DNA of 15,073 bases from a bacterium (GTDB taxonomy: Bacteria; Zhuqueibacterota; Zhuqueibacteria; Residuimicrobiales; Residuimicrobiaceae): the NCBI GenBank assembly GCA_012523655.1, contig JAAYTV010000234.1, positions 1 through 15,073 on the forward strand. Direction: 5' to 3'. Of the stretch, positions 13,981 through 15,073 are shown one piece after another. Under the pieces are notes generated by a model. That model was not told the DNA's origin and ran no database searches. It saw only the letters and a program-made list of their open reading frames with translations. The translations under genes and the position numbers were made by a program. Every line of letters begins with the position of its first letter. The first letter of the stretch is position 1.

Positions 13981-14784
13981 CTAGGGCATCGGTTTTTTCG
14001 CTGTGATGACGGCAGAGACGATGTACTCTTGCAGATTGCGACCCGGCGCCCACTCCCGGATAAAGCCCCGGCTCTCCTCCTTGGGCGCAATGAGGATGTC
14101 GACAAAACCGGCCTGCCCGAGCAGCCGCTCCAGTTCCGCGATGGACAGAGCGCCGGCTGCGCAGGCCGCATATAATTCAAGGTCGTTGCGCATCTCCTCC
14201 GGCAGTTCCGCCGAGGCCACTACATCCGAGATGGCCAGCCGTCCTCCGGGTTTGAGCACACGATACGCTTCACTAAAAACCGCAGCCTTGTCCGGAGACA
14301 GGTTGATGACGCAGTTGGAGATGATCACATCCACCTGGTCATCAGCCACGGGCAGCGCTTCGATCTCGCCCAGACGAAAAGAGATGTTTTCGCAGCCATC
14401 CGCTCGAGCATTGGCCCGGGCTTTGGCCACCATCTCGGGCGTCATGTCCACGCCGATCACCTTTCCTGTAGGACCGACCTGCCGAGCGGCGAGAAAACAA
14501 TCAAAACCCGCGCCGCTGCCTAGATCCAGGACCACCTCTCCCGTCTTGAGGCCGGCAATGGCCTGAGGATTTCCACACCCCAAACCCAGATTGGCCTCTG
14601 CGGGCGCCTGACTCAATTCTTCGATCGAATATCCCAGCTGTCCGGACCATTCCTTGAGCGTGACTTTTTGTTCCCGGCTGCTGCAGCAAGGGCTGCCGCT
14701 GCAACAGGATGAGCCTTCTTGAGCGATTTTCGTGTAACGCTCCCGTACCGCTGATAAAAGTTCCTCATTCGATTTTTGTTTCAT
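13981..14784 (-). CDS. arsM: Arsenite S-adenosylmethionine methyltransferase ArsM
   Basis: This 267-residue cytoplasmic methyltransferase converts arsenite to methylated arsenicals. The SAM-binding motif is VLDLGSGAGFD (85-95), with GVDMTPEMV after it. The Cys residues that bind As(III) in characterised ArsM enzymes are matched by Cys70 (GCGNP), Cys158 (SNCVINL) and Cys208 (AACAAGA). An N-terminal Cys cluster (CCSGSPCCSS, 27-36) is typical of bacterial forms. The start overlaps the stop of the preceding small thioredoxin-like gene by 4 bp. A 132-bp gap without a supportable gene separates it from acr3. Confidence 0.95.
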   Translation of the reverse strand: MKQKSNEELLSAVRERYTKIAQEGSSCCSGSPCCSSREQKVTLKEWSGQLGYSIEELSQAPAEANLGLGCGNPQAIAGLKTGEVVLDLGSGAGFDCFLAARQVGPTGKVIGVDMTPEMVAKARANARADGCENISFRLGEIEALPVADDQVDVIISNCVINLSPDKAAVFSEAYRVLKPGGRLAISDVVASAELPEEMRNDLELYAACAAGALSIAELERLLGQAGFVDILIAPKEESRGFIREWAPGRNLQEYIVSAVITAKKPMP

Positions 14785-15026
14785 TGAGCCGCTCCCGTAA
14801 TCATTCGCTTCAGTTCATCCATCCCCGGCACTCGGCCGTATACCTTGACCACCCCATCCACCGCCAGGGCCGGGGTCATCATGACGCGGAATTTTTTAAT
14901 CTCGTCGATGGTGTTGACCTTGACAATTTCGCACTCGACCCCCAGCTCTTCCGCCGCCTGGCGGGTCATCTGCTCCAGCTTGTTGCATTTGGGGCAGCCC
15001 ATTCCAAGGATCTGCAATTTTTTCAT
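14781..15026 (-). CDS. Small CxxC thioredoxin-like protein
   Basis: This 81-residue paralogue of the protein at 12566-12802 begins MKKLQILGMGCPKCNKLE, with Cys11 and Cys14. Its cis-Pro segment is MMTPALAVDG. GGAG lies 8 nt before the ATG. The start may overlap an upstream gene by ATGA: the - strand frame open to the window edge ends in TGA at 15025-15023. This matches the 4-bp overlaps elsewhere in the operon but is too short to judge. It is coupled to arsM by a 4-bp overlap and likely supplies thiol reductant. Confidence 0.88.
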   Translation of the reverse strand: MKKLQILGMGCPKCNKLEQMTRQAAEELGVECEIVKVNTIDEIKKFRVMMTPALAVDGVVKVYGRVPGMDELKRMITGAAQ

Positions 15027-15073
15027 ACAGTGGACTCCATGGTTTGACTAACAATGCCTGCCGACGAATGATC

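Noticed and set aside
15023..15073. Open - strand frame at the right edge ending in TGA within ATGA of the last gene
   Set aside because: Only 16 codons are visible and two frames are open, so an upstream gene cannot be established, although ATGA coupling would fit this operon.
1..15073. CRISPR arrays, transposases, rRNA, phage genes or origins
   Set aside because: No spaced direct repeats, transposase-like proteins or rRNA-like sequence are seen; the window looks like stable chromosome.

Overview
The window (about 15 kb, moderately GC-rich) is bacterial. A selenocysteine tRNA is present. The two-gene pair of a KamA-family radical SAM protein and a secreted metallopeptidase/beta-propeller/outer-membrane-barrel protein resembles gene content of the FCB group, for example candidate division KSB1, Calditrichota or Ignavibacteria relatives. 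That placement is an inference from gene style, not a phylogeny.

Left part (1-2030, + strand): a possible 3' end of an unrecognised gene, a 140-residue helical protein of unknown function, and enolase. A 14-bp inverted repeat follows enolase.

Fluoride-linked operon (4860 down to 2184, - strand): a near-consensus promoter starts transcription at a fluoride (crcB-motif) riboswitch. The 3' strand of its aptamer also forms the 5' arm of an intrinsic terminator. Downstream lie a CPA2-type cation:proton antiporter, a HAD-fold 'soluble P-type ATPase' phosphatase, a doubtful 44-codon ORF, and a small P-loop ATPase whose Walker A lysine is arginine. Enolase, a classical target of fluoride inhibition, lies convergent to this operon. 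The two units may together form a fluoride-tolerance locus. No canonical fluoride exporter (Fluc/CrcB or CLC-F) is visible in the window.

Centre (5035-10195, + strand): tRNA-Sec (anticodon TCA) with its own promoter and a T-run, a roughly 400-bp non-coding stretch with one clear hairpin, then the KamA-family radical SAM gene followed after 8 bp by the 943-residue secreted protein.

Right part (15026 down to 10278, - strand): a compact nine-gene arsenic operon. It holds a small CxxC thioredoxin-like protein, ArsM methyltransferase, ACR3 arsenite efflux pump, a second small CxxC protein, a thioredoxin lipoprotein, CcdA-like electron carrier, ArsC arsenate reductase, a Cys-rich DUF6951-like protein and a YedF C-terminal-like DsrE protein. 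Many junctions are 4-bp ATGA overlaps or otherwise coupled. The logic is reduction of arsenate by ArsC, export of arsenite by ACR3 or methylation by ArsM, with thioredoxin/CcdA parts supplying reductant. The last two genes hint at a link to selenium or sulfur-carrier chemistry, in a genome that uses selenocysteine.
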